Shown here: positions 9,918 to 21,322 of the stretch, one piece after another
How the letters are laid out: each line of letters opens with the position of its first letter
Position numbering within the stretch: the stretch's first letter is position 1
Assembly: GCF_050624435.1 (NCBI RefSeq)
Contig: NC_134531.1
Coordinates: forward strand, 251,672,812 to 251,736,811
Length of the DNA: 64,000 nucleotides
Source of the DNA: Tenrec ecaudatus
Lineage: Eukaryota > Chordata > Mammalia > Afrosoricida > Tenrecidae
Reading direction: 5' to 3'
Notes under the pieces: model-generated
Databases searched by the model: none
Told to the model about the DNA's origin: nothing
Seen by the model: only the letters and a program-made list of their open reading frames with translations
Made by a program: the position numbers and the translations under genes

Positions 9918-11430
9918 ACATTAATGTGAGGTGCCTTTGAGCCAGCTTGGACCCTATGCACACAGAAGAAAGCACAGCGTTGTCCTGTGCCAGCCTCACA
10001 ATTATTCCTATGCTTAAGCCTATTGATGTAGCCCTTGTGTCAATCCAGCTCCCCGAGGGCCTGCCTTTTTTATACTGCCCCTCCACTTCACCAAACACGA
10101 TGTCTGCCTGAGGGCCTGGTCTCTCTTGACAACGTGTCCAAATATGTAAGACAAAGTCTTGGCATCCTTACCTCTAAAGAAAATCTGGCTTTCTTTCTTC
10201 CAATGTAGATCAGTTTGTTCTTTTAGCAGTCTATGGTTCTTTCAACATTCTTCTCCAGCACCACAATCCAAATGCACCTAATTCTTCTACAGTCTTCCTT
10301 ATTCAATGTCCAACGTTTGCATGCATATGATACAATAGAGAATACTGCGGCTTGGGTCAGGCACTTTAGTCTCCAAAGTAGCATCCTTGCTCTTCAAGAC
10401 TCCAAAGAGGTCTTGTGCAGCAGATTTAACTAATGAAATAGATCCTTGATCTCTTGGCTGCTGCTTCCATGTCCATGGATCATGGATCCAAGTAAGACAA
10501 TATCCTTGACAACCTCAACCTTTTCTTCATTTATCATGATGTTAACTACTGATCCAGTTGTGAGGATTTGGGCTTTCCTTATATCAAGTTATAATCCATA
10601 CCGAAGGCTACAATCATTGATTTTCATCAGCAGTTGCTTCAAGTCCTCCTCACCTTCAGCAAGCAAGGTTGTGCCATCTGCATGTCTCAGGTTGTTCATA
10701 AGCCTTCTTCCCATCCTGATGCCCCACTCTTCTTCCTAATCCACCTTCTCTGATGATGTGCTCAGCATACAGTCTGAACAAATATGGCAAGAGGATGCAA
10801 CCATGATACACACCTTTCTCGTTTAAAAACATGCAGTATTCCTTTGTTCTGTTCACACATTTGTCTCTTGATCCATGCCTAAGTTCCAAATGAGCACAAT
10901 GCAGTGTTCTGGAATTCCCATTCTTCTCAAGGATAGCCACCGTTTATTATGGTCCATACAGTCAAATGCCTTTGCATAGCCATGATACCCACTAAACGAC
11001 TTTCTGGTATTCTCTGCTTTGAGCCAAGATCCACGTAACAATAATGATATCTCTTGCTCCACGCCCTCGTCTGCATCTGACCTGAATTTCGGGCAGTTCC
11101 CTGTCACTGTATTGCTGCAACCATAGTTGGAGGATCGTAAGCAAAGTTTGACTTGTGTGAGGTATCAGTGATCTCATTCTGTTGTTTCAGCATTCTTTTG
11201 GAGGCTCTTTCTTTGGAATGGGCACAGATATGGATCTCCTCCAGTCACTCGGCCAGGTAGCTGTCTTCCAAATTTCCTGGCATAAAGGAGTGAGTGCTTC
11301 CTGAAGCATTTCTGAAGCTTTCTGAAGCATTTCAGTGGGTGTTCCATCAGTCCCTGGAGCCTGTGTTTGACTGATCCATCAGTGAAGCCTGGACATCTTC
11401 CTTCAGTACCATTTGTTCTTGCTCATATGC
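9918..11430 (-). pseudogene. RTE (BovB-like) LINE, RT region relic
   Basis: On the minus strand the broken frames encode recognisable pieces of an RTE-clade reverse transcriptase: YAKAFDCMDHNKRW and MGIPEHC (palm region) near 10990-10890, then LPYLFRLYAEHIIREGGLG (thumb side) near 10790-10720, and connection-type sequence downstream to the 3' end near 9918. The catalytic palm motif region survives only as fragments (CRWHNLA in place of the usual YADD-type box). Frameshifts and stops are numerous. This clade is known from BovB elements, and RTEs are established in Afrotheria. Confidence 0.85.
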
Positions 11431-12340
11431 TAACTCATGAAATGGTGGACTGTGGACCAACAAATTGACAGGCAAGTTTATCTGTCATATATGTAAATAT
11501 CTTTATGCATATGTGTGTATACATATAACAGCCTGCCAGAAAGTCCATATGAATAGCTTACTCATAAATATATAAGCTTCACTACTTTCACTTCTCTGGA
11601 GAACCCAACCTAATATAATTATCCTATGTATTTCTCCGATGTACTCTGTCTAGTCTGTTACTCCCAATGTCTCTATTCAGCATCTTACAATCATTCATCT
11701 TACTGTAGTAAGTTTCCCCACCCTCACATAGCTCTCTGACTCCAGCTTACTCACGCCTTTCATATTAAGTCATCTTTACCTTACTATTTTTCAAAAATTA
11801 TATATTCCATACAATAATGTACAATAGGTTTCAGTAAAATTCACTGGAATCAAACTTTTGGTTGTGAAATTTATGGCCTTCCTAAACCAACCCCCAAACC
11901 TATGATTAAAAGATCAGCTTTAATTCTGATCTTCTGAAGCGCATACATTAATTCGATGAATGGTTCCCCAGGGGCCTCGGTTTACACCATTTGTTTTCCT
12001 TGTAGAACTTGTCCTTCCACAACCAAATCCTTCTATTCAATTTTACCTAAGCATTTCACCTGTGTTTGCTTAGTAGATGGATGAAATATCATTTTAATTA
12101 AATTTGATTTAATTTTCAATCCACACAGTTCCCTCCTTTCTTTGAGCTACTACGAGCTTTATTTTATTTTTTTCTCATTGCATTTGACATATTTCCTTTA
12201 AATTTCAGTAAAAAACCCAACTTTTTCCTCATTCTAGAGTATAATCTATTTGTGTTGAGGTATTGTGTTTCACTCATCTTTGTATTCATAGAGCATTCTT
12301 TTACGTGTAGTAGACCCTCAAAATTCTTTTTATTTTAATC
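11430..12340. other. AT-rich, no gene
   Basis: The segment 11590-11625 (CTTCTCTGGAGAACCCAACC) recalls the terminus of old mammalian LTR-like repeats. The rest is AT-rich non-coding DNA. Confidence 0.35.
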
Positions 12341-12343
12341 TTT

Positions 12344-12770
12344 TCAATTTTATTTATTTTAATAAATCATTTGGGGGGGGCTTTTACAATTCTTATAAAA
12401 ATCCATATGTCAATTGTATCGAGCACATTTATGCATCTGTTGCCATCAACATTTCTAAAACATTTTCTTTCTACTTGAGTCCCTGGTCCTCTTTTTTTCC
12501 CCTCCCTCCCCCATGCTCCCACCCTCATGAACCCTTGATAACTTGTAAATTATTTTTATTTTCGTATTTTACACTGTTTGCTGTGTCGCTTCCCCCACAT
12601 TTCTGTTGTTCATCCCCCTGGGGGGGGGTTGTGTGTTGATAATTGCAGTTGATTGTCCCTTTCTCTCTCTTCTCCCCCCACCTTCCCCATACCCTCATGG
12701 AATGGCTACCCTCATTATTGATCCTGAGGGGTTTCTCTGCTATGGGTTTTGTGTGCCAAGACTTGACTGA
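12344..12770 (-). mobile_element. diverged L1 3'UTR, antisense
   Basis: A related but older form of the main L1 tail: GGCTTTTACAATTCTTATAA, CAATTGTATCGAGCACATTT, CCTTGATAACTTGTAAATTA and CCCCCTGGGGGGGGGTTGTG. It resembles the copies at 19740 and 57650 more than the young ones, which suggests an older subfamily. Confidence 0.75.
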
Positions 12771-13400
12771 GAGGAATGCCAAGGCACTCACAAATGCTTG
12801 GGAAATACCAGATTATAAGAAGGAAGCAAAACAAACAAAAGAAGAAGGAAGAATTGGGCGAGATAGTCAAATAAGGACAGGCTTCTCTGAGAGAAGAAAC
12901 AATGATAACTTTTGTGAAGGTCAAAAGCTATAGAACTATTCTCTGTGTTTTCCTGCTTTCTCCAACTGAAATCAGATAGGGACCAAGTGCCAAGAAACCG
13001 AAAATCCAAGCAGATGCCTTTCAATGAAAATATTAAATGGTTGTCAAGATCATTTTGGCCTGGATAAAAGCCTTCAGGAGTTTTGACCCCTACCGGAATT
13101 CTACAAATTGAAAAACCATCTGGAACAAGATATGCAAAGTGAACTCTTTCTGCTCAAGCATGAGAAAATCATAACGATATTAAGTTTTGCTCCTCAATAA
13201 TTCAGGGTTAGTGAATAGAGTGTCACAATGCATCTAGGTTTCATTTGCATAAATTTATTTAACCCTTCTTCTAAAAGTGTATATATTTTATTTTTATATC
13301 TACACCAATCCCCAATGCAAGAGAAGTACTGTCTTCAGGAGATTTAGGAAGAAAATGAATAAACTGTTCACTAAGTTCTCTATTACCCACACCTGTGGGA
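12771..13400. other. no recognised feature
   Basis: Overlapping ORFs on both strands (about 70-96 codons, 12643-13024) are low-complexity shadows around the L1 border. Nothing conserved is visible. Confidence 0.4.
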
Positions 13401-13406
13401 AACCAA

Positions 13407-13580
13407 CGGGCGCCCTGCTGGCAAAGTGGTTAAAGCACTAGGCAGCGACCATAAAAGTCAGTGGTTAAGAACCCACCAGCGCTCAGCAGGAAAACGATGT
13501 AGTAATTGGCTTCCATAAAGATTTACAGCCTTAGAAACCCTATGGGGGCAGTTTTACTCAAAGGCAATGGGTTTGACCCG
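13407..13580 (+). repeat. AfroSINE, nearly complete
   Basis: GCGCCCTGCTGGCAAAGTGG TTAAAGCACT, then GAACCCACCAG, GATTTACAGCCTTAGAAACC CTATGGGGGCAG, ending AAGGCAATGGGTTTGAC. The tRNA-like A-box region and the 3' tail are both present. Confidence 0.85.
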
Positions 13581-13587
13581 AGTAAGC

Positions 13588-13760
13588 CCTGGTGAGGTGA
13601 CTCCATGTTAGGCTGCGGTCCACATGGACAGCAGTTGGAAACCACCAGCAGCAGCTCTGAGGGAGACTGGTGGGCTTTCTACTCCCGTAAACAATTATAA
13701 TCTCAGAAATCCACAGGGGTGTCACTGTGAATCAGCACTGACTCAATGGCAGTGAGATAA
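13588..13760 (+). repeat. AfroSINE, second tandem copy
   Basis: GGCTGCGGTCCACATGGACA GCAGTTGGAAACCACCAGC, CTTTCTACTCCCGTAAACAA, AATCAGCACTGACTCAATGG CAGTGAGA. It lies directly after the 13407 copy in the same orientation. Confidence 0.8.
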
Positions 13761-13761
13761 G

Positions 13762-13905
13762 AGTCAATTCCAACACATAGCAACCCTAGATGGGGTTTCT
13801 GAGATGATACATTTTCATAAGAACAGACAGTTCATCTTTCTCTTACTGGAACAGCTGGTGAGTTTGAACCACTAACCCGCTGGATCCCAGACCAATGCAT
13901 AACAT
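13762..13905 (-). repeat. AfroSINE, antisense
   Basis: Reverse form: AGAGTCAATTCCAACACATA GCAACCCTAGATGG, CATCTTTCTCTTACTGGAAC AGCTGGTGAGTTTGAACCAC TAACCCGCTGGAT. Head to head with its neighbours. Confidence 0.8.
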
Positions 13906-13909
13906 ACAA

Positions 13910-14070
13910 AGGTGTCTTGGTGATACTGTGGGTTAGGCATTGGGCTGCTGACTGCCCAGCCTGCCATTCAAGCCCGCCAGGCATCCCCATGAAAAAAGAT
14001 AAGACTATCTACTCCCTTCAAGATGCTCAGCCTCAGAAACCCTTTTATCAGTCAGACTCCCCTCAAGGGC
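13910..14070 (+). repeat. AfroSINE, diverged
   Basis: GGTGTCTTGGTGATACTGTG GGTTAGGCATTGGGCTGCTG, then CTACTCCCTTCAAGATGCTC AGCCTCAGAAACCC. It loses the pattern near the 3' end. Confidence 0.7.
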
Positions 14071-14124
14071 TGTTGAGGCTGGGACTGGGGGGAGTGGAGG
14101 ATGTTTCTTGTTTATGGGAAAGCC

Positions 14125-14400
14125 AGGGACCATGATGGCACAGTGGTACAATTCTTGTCTTTCTCATGAGAGACCCAGGTTTGATTCCTAAGCCAATGAA
14201 CCGCAAGTGCAGATACTACGCTATGATGCTGAATAGATTTTAGTAAGGCTTCCGGACTAAGACAAACTAGGAAAGCCGCACTGCTAATCAATGACCACAA
14301 ATCAGTCAAGGTGGGACGGTGCCGGACAGGATAGCCTTTGCTTCATTTCATAGTACGCAAGGTCTCCATGAGTCAGGAGCGGATTTGACAGCAATGATAT
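14125..14400 (+). repeat. variant SINE (older AfroSINE-like subfamily)
   Basis: CCATGATGGCACAGTGGTAC AATTCTTGTCTTTC, AGAGACCCAGGTTTGATTCC TAAGCCAATGAACCGC, and a distal part ending CTCCATGAGTCAGGAGCGGA. The 5' part has a tRNA-like B-box (GGTTTGATTCC). The body differs from the common AfroSINE, so this may be a distinct subfamily. It is about 275 bp long. Confidence 0.6.
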
Positions 14401-14701
14401 GGAAGCCAAGATGTTCGTTCAGACCAGAAATCATACCAAGTCTCCTAATAACCTTCAAACACCAGGAGTAAAATATCTCCTGGAATGCCGACTTAACAAA
14501 CCTAAACGTTTCCAAGAACAGCACATATCACAGAAAATCTAAAGCGTAGCAAGAGCTAGGTTAAATTAACCTTTTCCTCTATGACGGGGGAAAAGAGAAG
14601 GACTTCGACACAATCCATCCTTAATTGTATGCTTACAGCAGAGATCCATAACCATGTGGCACAGGGTGTTGTAATCATATATATGCCCGTGTATGTGTGT
14701 A

Positions 14702-15060
14702 GGAGTCCTGGTGGCTTAGTGGTTACACATTGGACTGCGATCCACATAGGCCACAGTTCCAAACCACCAGCCACTCCTCGGGAGACAAACTGGGTTCCCC
14801 CCCCCCGCCCCACCTGTTAGGACCTGGGTTTCGGCAGCCTACACACAGGCAGTAGGCGGCGAGCTAAGGCCCCCAGTCGTTCTGGGCGCTGAACCTCACC
14901 TGCGGCCCGGGTGATGCTGCAGGTGATTGTCAGCCAGCACGGCACACTGGGCTTTTTATCCTGTAAACAGTGACAGCCTTGGAAACCCAGGGCAAGAGGG
15001 TGGAAAAGTGTGCTATGAGTCAGCATCAACTTGATGGTGTGGAGTTTAGTTTTTTTGGTT
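14702..15060 (+). repeat. AfroSINE split by ~150-bp GC-rich insert
   Basis: The 5' half is at 14702-14790 (GAGTCCTGGTGGCTTAGTGG to CTCGGGAGACAAACTGGG). The 3' half resumes near 14948 (CTGGGCTTTTTATCCTGTAA to AGTCAGCATCAACTTGATGG). The sequence between is GC-rich, begins with a C-run and contains the inverted pair CACCTGC / GCAGGTG (about 14897-14925). The repeated 'actGGG(C/T)TTcc' near both borders hints at an insertion duplication. Confidence 0.65.
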
Positions 15061-15075
15061 TGGGGTTTATGTGGG

Positions 15076-15161
15076 GGGTGGGCTATTATGTCTGAGCCTC
15101 AATTCCATAGATTTTTATGGGTGGGCTATTATGTCTGAGCCTCAATTCCATAGATTTTTAT
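15076..15161. repeat. 43-bp perfect tandem duplication
   Basis: The unit beginning GGGTGGGCTATTATGTCTGA occurs at 15076-15118 and again at 15119-15161 with no mismatch. It looks recent. Confidence 0.95.
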
Positions 15162-16035
15162 TCAATTTTCCTTAGGTGAACTTAGTCACCAATAATTTTG
15201 AAACCCTGGAATGTAGTCTAATCTTGCCGCTGGAATTGCAAGCCTGAGTGACTATAGTATAGAATTGAACTGGGTTCTCTCATTGACTATACAAGTATCT
15301 ATATGCTCTTATTATTTCACATGTATCGCACCCGAAGTTGTCCACTCTACTGAAAATAAACTCGTCAGCCAGAGGATGAGAACTATTTGACTTAGAAGAT
15401 ACAGTTGATTCATGACTCCAGCACAACTGCCTACGAAGTTAGACCTCGTTCTTTTGGTACAGTCACATTGTCGATCCATCCAGCCAGCCATCCAGCCATC
15501 CATCCACCCCCTGCTCCTTGTTCAAGCCCTCAAAATCTTCTTACAGAAAATAGAACCCTAAAGCTACCTGTGATGGTGAGTATGATGTGAGTCATCATAA
15601 GGCGTCCGCGCTGGCTCGCCAGTCCATCTCTAAGACAAAGCTCCCCCTGCTCATACAATGAAGGGACAGGAATACTAACGGTTGTAGCCCAGCAAACACT
15701 AATAAAATTTACAGGAAATCGAATCAACTGATATTGAAGACCACCTTTTTGTAAGGTTATTGCAAAAGTGGGAATTTTTGAACTGGTCAGGGGGGTAGAT
15801 TTAGGTCTTGATCCCAAAGGAAGCTGTAAGGCCTAGAAACTAACTTGGGGCCTAAAAACACATGTGTTCTTAGAGTCAGGCTTGCGGAAGGACGCGGCCC
15901 ACATCCACACTGTTTTTAAAGGAACACGAGCTTGTTGAAATAATAGAAAAGTTATATAGAAAGACCATGAAATCCCATCCCACCATGCGTTGTGAAGAAT
16001 GTTGCTTGTCATTGGAGCAAAATTATGTTTACCCA
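15162..16035. other. no gene; short CCATCC simple repeat inside
   Basis: Positions 15474-15512 hold a degenerate CCAT/CCAGCC simple repeat. The remaining sequence is non-coding and unrecognised. Confidence 0.45.
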
Positions 16036-16039
16036 AATT

Positions 16040-16735
16040 GTGGAGGGCTATGGGGGTAGGGGGAGCCCGAAACCCATCTACAGAGTAGCCTGTCAAAGGA
16101 GCCCCTGGCAGATCCGCATCAGCCATAGGCAAGTCTCGAACAGCCTTACTATCAGGCAGAGGCTATTGTAATCTGGATCGTCCTGGATCAAACTCGATAC
16201 TTGGCTAGTTGACCACCCTATAGGGGCAACCTGAATTTGTTCTGGGTGCAAGTATCTCTGACTGGTTCCATAATTGAAATTTCTTCCCTGGCTTTTTGAA
16301 TGTGGATGGGGTCTTTTTGTTCTTATGCATTCTTTGTATTTTTTGTTTGTATACTATTATGATTTTACCCTTACACCTTAGTATGATTTTATTTGTTTAT
16401 TGTTTTCTGTTGGCTCTCCCAGCTGTGCAGCACAGTAGGAGTGGATGCATAATAAGTGATACAAGGGTATATAGTGAATACAAGGATGGGGCGGGAGCAG
16501 ATGACAGGGAGGGAAAGGGGATTTCATGAGTAACTCATGAAGATGGAAAGGTGCAGGGAGCCTGAGAATGGATCGTGAAAGCATAACTCATCTTAATGGC
16601 GACTTAGCCTCGGGGCTGGGTGGGTGGAGAGGATGCTCTACAATTGATGTGGGGATGGTTGTACAATTCTTCATGATATGATTGAACGATTGAATTATAT
16701 AATATATAAATTACTTGCCAATAAAACTGTTGCAG
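16040..16735 (+). mobile_element. L1 3'UTR, second family
   Basis: Shares blocks with 23580-24955: GCAACCTGAATTTGTTCTGG, AAATTTCTTCCCTGGCTTTT, TGGATGGGGTCTTTTTGTTC, GGAGTGGATGCATAATAAGT, and the tail CTTCATGATATGATTGAACG ... GCCAATAAAACTGTTG. This tail is unrelated to the GATAAGAGTTGTATGAGCCC end, so at least two L1 3'UTR lineages are present. Confidence 0.75.
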
Positions 16736-16751
16736 GGATGGGGGTGGGGAT

Positions 16752-17080
16752 AAGAATGTCGCTTGCAGCTCATGAGGGAGGGGGGAGCGGGGAGGGAGGG
16801 CTAAAAAGAGAACCTGATGCAAAGGGCTTAAGTGGAGAGCAAATGCTTTGAAAATGATGAGGGCAAAGAATGTACACATGTGCTTTACACAATTGATGTA
16901 TGTATGGATTGTGATAAGAGTTGTATGAGTCCCTAATAAAATGTTTTTTAAAAAAAGAAAAGAAAACAAATGTTTTGTGAGTGATAATGTCAACAAATGT
17001 ACAAATGTGCTTGACACAATGGATGTATGCAAGGATTGCAAGCCCCAATAAAATTATTTTTTTCAAAAAAAAAAAGAAGA
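16752..17080 (+). mobile_element. two consecutive L1 3' ends, main family
   Basis: First copy about 16752-16962: CAGCTCATGAGGGAGGGGGG to GTATGAGTCCCTAATAAAAT and poly-A. Second, shorter copy to about 17080: GACACAATGGATGTATGCAA GGATTG then CCCCAATAAAATTATT and A-run. They lie immediately downstream of the second-family tail, a pattern of repeated use of A-rich tails as insertion sites. Confidence 0.8.
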
Positions 17081-17384
17081 AGAAAAGATGGCAAAAAATA
17101 AAAGGAAACCAAGATCAATCGAAGATTAACATTTTATCATGAACTGTTCGAATGTATGTAAGTAGATGTAAGTCAAATATATTAAATTTGAAAAGAATAA
17201 AATAAAGAATGTCGCTTGCTTCTTTTACACCTGTACTCTGCCGCCCTGCCACCAACCCAGAGGGGCATGGAAAATCCCTCAGTGGCCAAAGAGGAACCAT
17301 ACCACCTTAAGTGGTCAGATTGCTCTATCATCTCTCCTAATCGGGAACCTGATCCATGCTACCACATGGGTGACCCTTGAAAAC

Positions 17385-17670
17385 ATGATCTAGAGTGAAA
17401 TAAGCCAATCCCCACGTTCACAAACGCTATAGTTCTTATGATTGCACTTACATGGCACATCTAGAATAGACAAGCACATCGAAACTAACGTTTACTAGTG
17501 ATTCTCAGAAGTGGCTGGGCAGGAGGGGACTCACTGCTTCAGGAACACTGGGTTTCTGTGAAATGATGGGAAAGTCTAGAAATTAATCATCGTCATGGTT
17601 CAGCATGATTAACATTACTCAGGTAAGTGAACTATGCATGTATATAATGTTGACATTAACACCAATTTGT
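17385..17670 (+). repeat. old mammalian L1M 3'UTR fragment
   Basis: AGAGTGAAATAAGCCAATCC, GATTGCACTTACATGGCACA TCTAGAATAG, GTGGCTGGGCAGGAGGGGAC and GGGTTTCTGTGAAATGATGG GAAAGTCT follow the shared mammalian L1M 3'UTR pattern (gtgaaataagccag ... tacctagaatag ... ggctgggaggagg ... tttctgtttgggatgatg). Confidence 0.75.
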
Positions 17671-17939
17671 TACTTCCTTAATTAAGAAAACAAATGTTTC
17701 TGGTGGGAGGATGCTCAAAGCAGTCAGGGAAGCATGGGCACACCACTCCTGTCTTTTCTTCGCTAAAACCAAACTCCTTTTCCTCATTCCCATTGCGTCC
17801 AGCTCAGGAGCTGGAGATACAATGTTGGAGAGAAGGGACAACTTTCATTGTGATTTTGAAGTGAACAGCTGTCCATCAATGAATGTGAATTTGCTCACAT
17901 TTTAAACTTGGGAACAAATTGTTGCACATTAGACACCTT

Positions 17940-18480
17940 TTTAAAAAATCATTTTATTAGGGGCTCATATAACTCATCACAATCCGTACAGACTGTAACA
18001 TACATCAATTGTGTAAAGCACATTTGTACATTCATTGCCCTCATCATTCTCAAAACATTTGCTCTCCACTTAAGCCCCTGGCATTCGCTCCTCCTTTTTA
18101 CCCCTTCCTCCCCACTACCCCCTCGATCATTTATAAATTATTATTTTGTCATATCTTGCCCTGTCCGACATCTCCCTTCACCCACTTTTCTGTTGTCCGA
18201 CCCCCAGGGAGGAGGTTATATGTAGATCCTTGTAATCGGTTCCCCCTTTCCAACCTATCTTCCCTCCACTCTCCCGGTATCGCCACTCTCACCACTGGTC
18301 CTGAAGGGATCATCTGTCATGGATTCCCTGTTTTTCCAGTTCCTATCTCTAACAGTGTACATCCTCTGGTCTAGAGTTGGGATCATGATAGTGGGGCAGG
18401 GAGCATTTAGGAACTAGAGGAAAGTTGTATGTTTTATCGTTGCTACATCCCACTCTGATTGGCTTGTCTCCTCCCCTTGA
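17940..18480 (-). mobile_element. 5'-truncated L1 3'UTR, antisense
   Basis: Main family: ATTTTATTAGGGGCTCATAT AACTCATCACAATCCGTACA, TCATTCTCAAAACATTTGCT, CCAGGGAGGAGGTTATATGT, GATCATCTGTCATGGATTCC, GGGATCATGATAGTGG. Colinear with the first half of the 7487-8745 copy. Confidence 0.85.
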
Positions 18481-18764
18481 CCCTTCTGTAAGGGGATCAG
18501 AAACCTTCTTTCAACCTGCCTTGTCCTCTTCTTCTCTCTCATCCAAGGTCTTCGCATCCCTAGGTCAGGTCCTTCCCATCATTCTTGGCCACTCCATCAA
18601 TGGCAGAGCTGATCTTTTGCTGCCTGTAGTTTAAGATTCACATCTCCACTCTGAAGTCACCTGACAAAGGACATGGCATTCTACATAAAATAAACAAATG
18701 CTCCCTAAGAAATGTCTGCTTCCCAAGACCAGAGGAGAAAAGTGACTGCACAGGTAATTCCCGC

Positions 18765-19345
18765 CTCAGTCTTCATACCACATCATGCCCATACTAAGAC
18801 AACTCAAAATAGCCATACTGCCTTGTGACCCATTAAAAAAACAAAACAGCTGTGATGGGGGGATACAGGTGGACAAGCCTCTGGTGGATCCCTCTAACCA
18901 TAGACCAGGGAATGAATTGTCTTGCTGTTATGCAAAACGCTTTGGAAAGTGGATTCAGGAAGACAACGTTAGGTTACAAGTTAACTCCTCATTTGATTTC
19001 CCTTTTGACCCATTTTTAAGTTGTTGTCGTTTTTTAATGGTTTCTGCTTTCCTTTTGATTGAGGTCTTTCTGTTTTACTTTGTATTGTTGTTAGTTACTT
19101 TTTGTTGTTTTAATTTTCCTGTGTCTGAAATCCAAGAGGGGTAAATCTATAGTGACAGGAAGTGGACGAATGGGTTTGGGGGAGTATGGCAGGGAAGGTC
19201 GGGGGAAACCAGAATTCAAAACCTTTAGTGTAAGAATGGAGAAAAAACTCTAAAACTGATGGTGGTGGTGATGGTACAACTCTCATGATATGATCAGGCT
19301 ATTGTATAATTTGTGAATCACACGCCAATAAAACTGTTTGTTCAA
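18765..19345 (+). mobile_element. L1-type 3' end, second family or relative
   Basis: The tail is TGATGGTACAACTCTCATGA TATGATCAGGCTATTG ... GCCAATAAAACTGTTTG, the same type of terminus as 16680-16735. The upstream part (18785-19140) is low-complexity T-rich sequence with a 119-codon ORF that does not look conserved. Confidence 0.55.
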
Positions 19346-19536
19346 AAAGAAACGTGATACTCGTTGTAACACATTTTTTCTCAGTAAACACGCATGTGAA
19401 GGGCTTTTGTGGGTCGTGCACAGACCTATACGAGGCCTTTGGGAATACGTTCAGCAGCCCCGCTCCAGATGCCCACGTTCAAGAAACCTACGATTCAGAC
19501 TAAGAAGCAGTACATTCGCAGCCATGAAAAGTTAAC

Positions 19537-19735
19537 AGGACAGGCAGTCCCAGGTTATGAACAAGATGCGATCCATTCTTAAATGTGCCTTTAAGCATGC
19601 CAGCCAAGTTTGTAAGCAAATCAGAATAGGCACACACCATTCTTAGTTACTCTTACTTTGGCCCAAGATAACGTCTGAAGCCTTTGGAATGATGCTCCAG
19701 CTACAATTGTTGCAGCAAGCAAAGGGGATTAGGAT
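19537..19735 (+). repeat. possible old interspersed repeat
   Basis: GGCAGTCCCAGGTTATGAAC and the following CATTCTTAAATGTGCCTTTA AG recall a mammalian repeat with 'ggcagtccccgggttacgaacgag'. Family not identified. Confidence 0.3.
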
Positions 19736-19739
19736 GAAG

Positions 19740-20230
19740 GGGGTTTTTTAATCAGTTTATTGAGGGCGCGTACAACTCTTATCACAATCCATCCAACAGT
19801 TGAATCAGGCATGTTTGTACATATGTTGCCCTCGTTCTCATCCAGACATTTCCTTTCTGTTGAGCCCTAGGTAATAGCTCTTTTGTTTCCCTCCTACTTC
19901 TCCCTCCATCCTCATAACCTCCCAATAGAGTGTACATTGTTATTATTTTTTATTCTATTTTTTTCATTGTTATTATTTTCATCTCTCATAACAACCCTGT
20001 TTCCTTTCCCCCGTGTTTTCCGTTGTTCTTCTCCTGTGTATGGTTATGAGGGGTGTGTGGTTATGCGTCAATCATTGCGATTGGCTCCCCCTTTCTCCCT
20101 TCCTCTCCCCCCTTCCCCTGACCATCCCCACTCTTGGACTCTGTGTGTCATGAGTTCCCATCCTTTCCTATACCTGCTAAATCCTAATCATTCTTCAGCT
20201 CCATCAAAGTGGCCCATCTGCACGTCTGTT
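19740..20230 (-). mobile_element. diverged L1 3'UTR, antisense
   Basis: TCAGTTTATTGAGGGCGCGT ACAACTCTTATCACAATCC, GTTGCCCTCGTTCTCATCC, GTGTGTGGTTATGCGTCAAT CATTGCGATTGGCTCCCCC. Older subfamily than the 17940 copy and similar to 12344 and 57650. Confidence 0.7.
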
Positions 20231-20536
20231 TTCACACTAAACTCATTCTCACCGTCCCCCAGATTACACTGGAACATTGGTTCTCAAAGGGGAACAATGT
20301 TTCCTGTTCAGCATACATTTGGCTGTGCCAGTAGACATTTTGTTTGTCATAATGGGGAGTGTTACTAAAAGATAGTAGGTAGATACTAGGGATGTTGGGA
20401 AATACCTTGCAGTGCACAGGAAATAGCCTACAGAGATTTATGTAGCACATATTGTGAGTAGCTGGGACGTTGCATTAGATCAGACCAGCACCCAGTTCTT
20501 GTTCATCATTAAATCACAGCAATCCAAATACCAGAA

Positions 20537-20735
20537 ACCAAACCCACAGCCATCTAGTCAATTCTGACTCTTATTGACCCTATAGGGCAGAGTACAACTG
20601 ATCTATAGGGGCTCCAAGACTATAAATCTTAATGGGAGCAGACCTCATCTTTCTTCCTTAGAGGGAGTGGTGGGTTTGAACTGCCAACCTTGTGGCTAGT
20701 ATTCTTCACCCACTGAGCCGTCTCACAGTGATGAT
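20537..20735 (-). repeat. AfroSINE, antisense, nearly full
   Basis: ACCAAACCCACAGCCATCTA GTCAATTCTGACTCTTATTG ACCCTATAGGGCAGAGTACA ACTG, CATCTTTCTTCCTTAGAGGG AGTGGTGGGTTTGAACTGCC, ending CACTGAGCCGTC. Confidence 0.85.
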
Positions 20736-21320
20736 AAATGATAAGGCAGGAGGAAGAAGAGATTTGGCAGGTGGGAAAAGAGATAGGAGAAGGAAATATG
20801 AATTGGGGCAATTGTAATAATTCAATAAGTTTAGACTAAATGCTGAAAGTAGAAATAGTCAGAGTGTAAGGAAGGAAATATTTTAAGCAAAAACCTGAAG
20901 GATTAAGTATGGGTAATTAATGAAAAGGAAGTGTCATGACACTTTTAATTAACACTTGAGCATTGTTAAATGGAACAAATAACAGAAGCTGTTTTATTTT
21001 ATGTTACTTATGGTCCTTTAAACGCAAAAATCACTAGTGATCTTAAAATTCAAAACATAAAACAGGTCATTAAATTAATAACAAAAGATTAAGAGTGGCA
21101 GGAGAGCAAGGAATGATAGATCATTTTTTTACCCGAAACCGAAGACTAATATAAAAGCAGCGATTTAATATGAGACCTAAATCTGAGCTCCCTAAAAGCC
21201 ACCATGCAAAGCAAAGCCTACATGATTGGTCTCCATCCTTGGCAAGTTTTCCACCGCATTTCATGATATTCTATTGAGAATTTATTGTTGTTATTAATAT
21301 TCTTAATTGGTGGGATTTTC
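20736..21320. other. no recognised feature
   Basis: AT-rich non-coding DNA. Confidence 0.4.
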
Positions 21321-21322
21321 GT

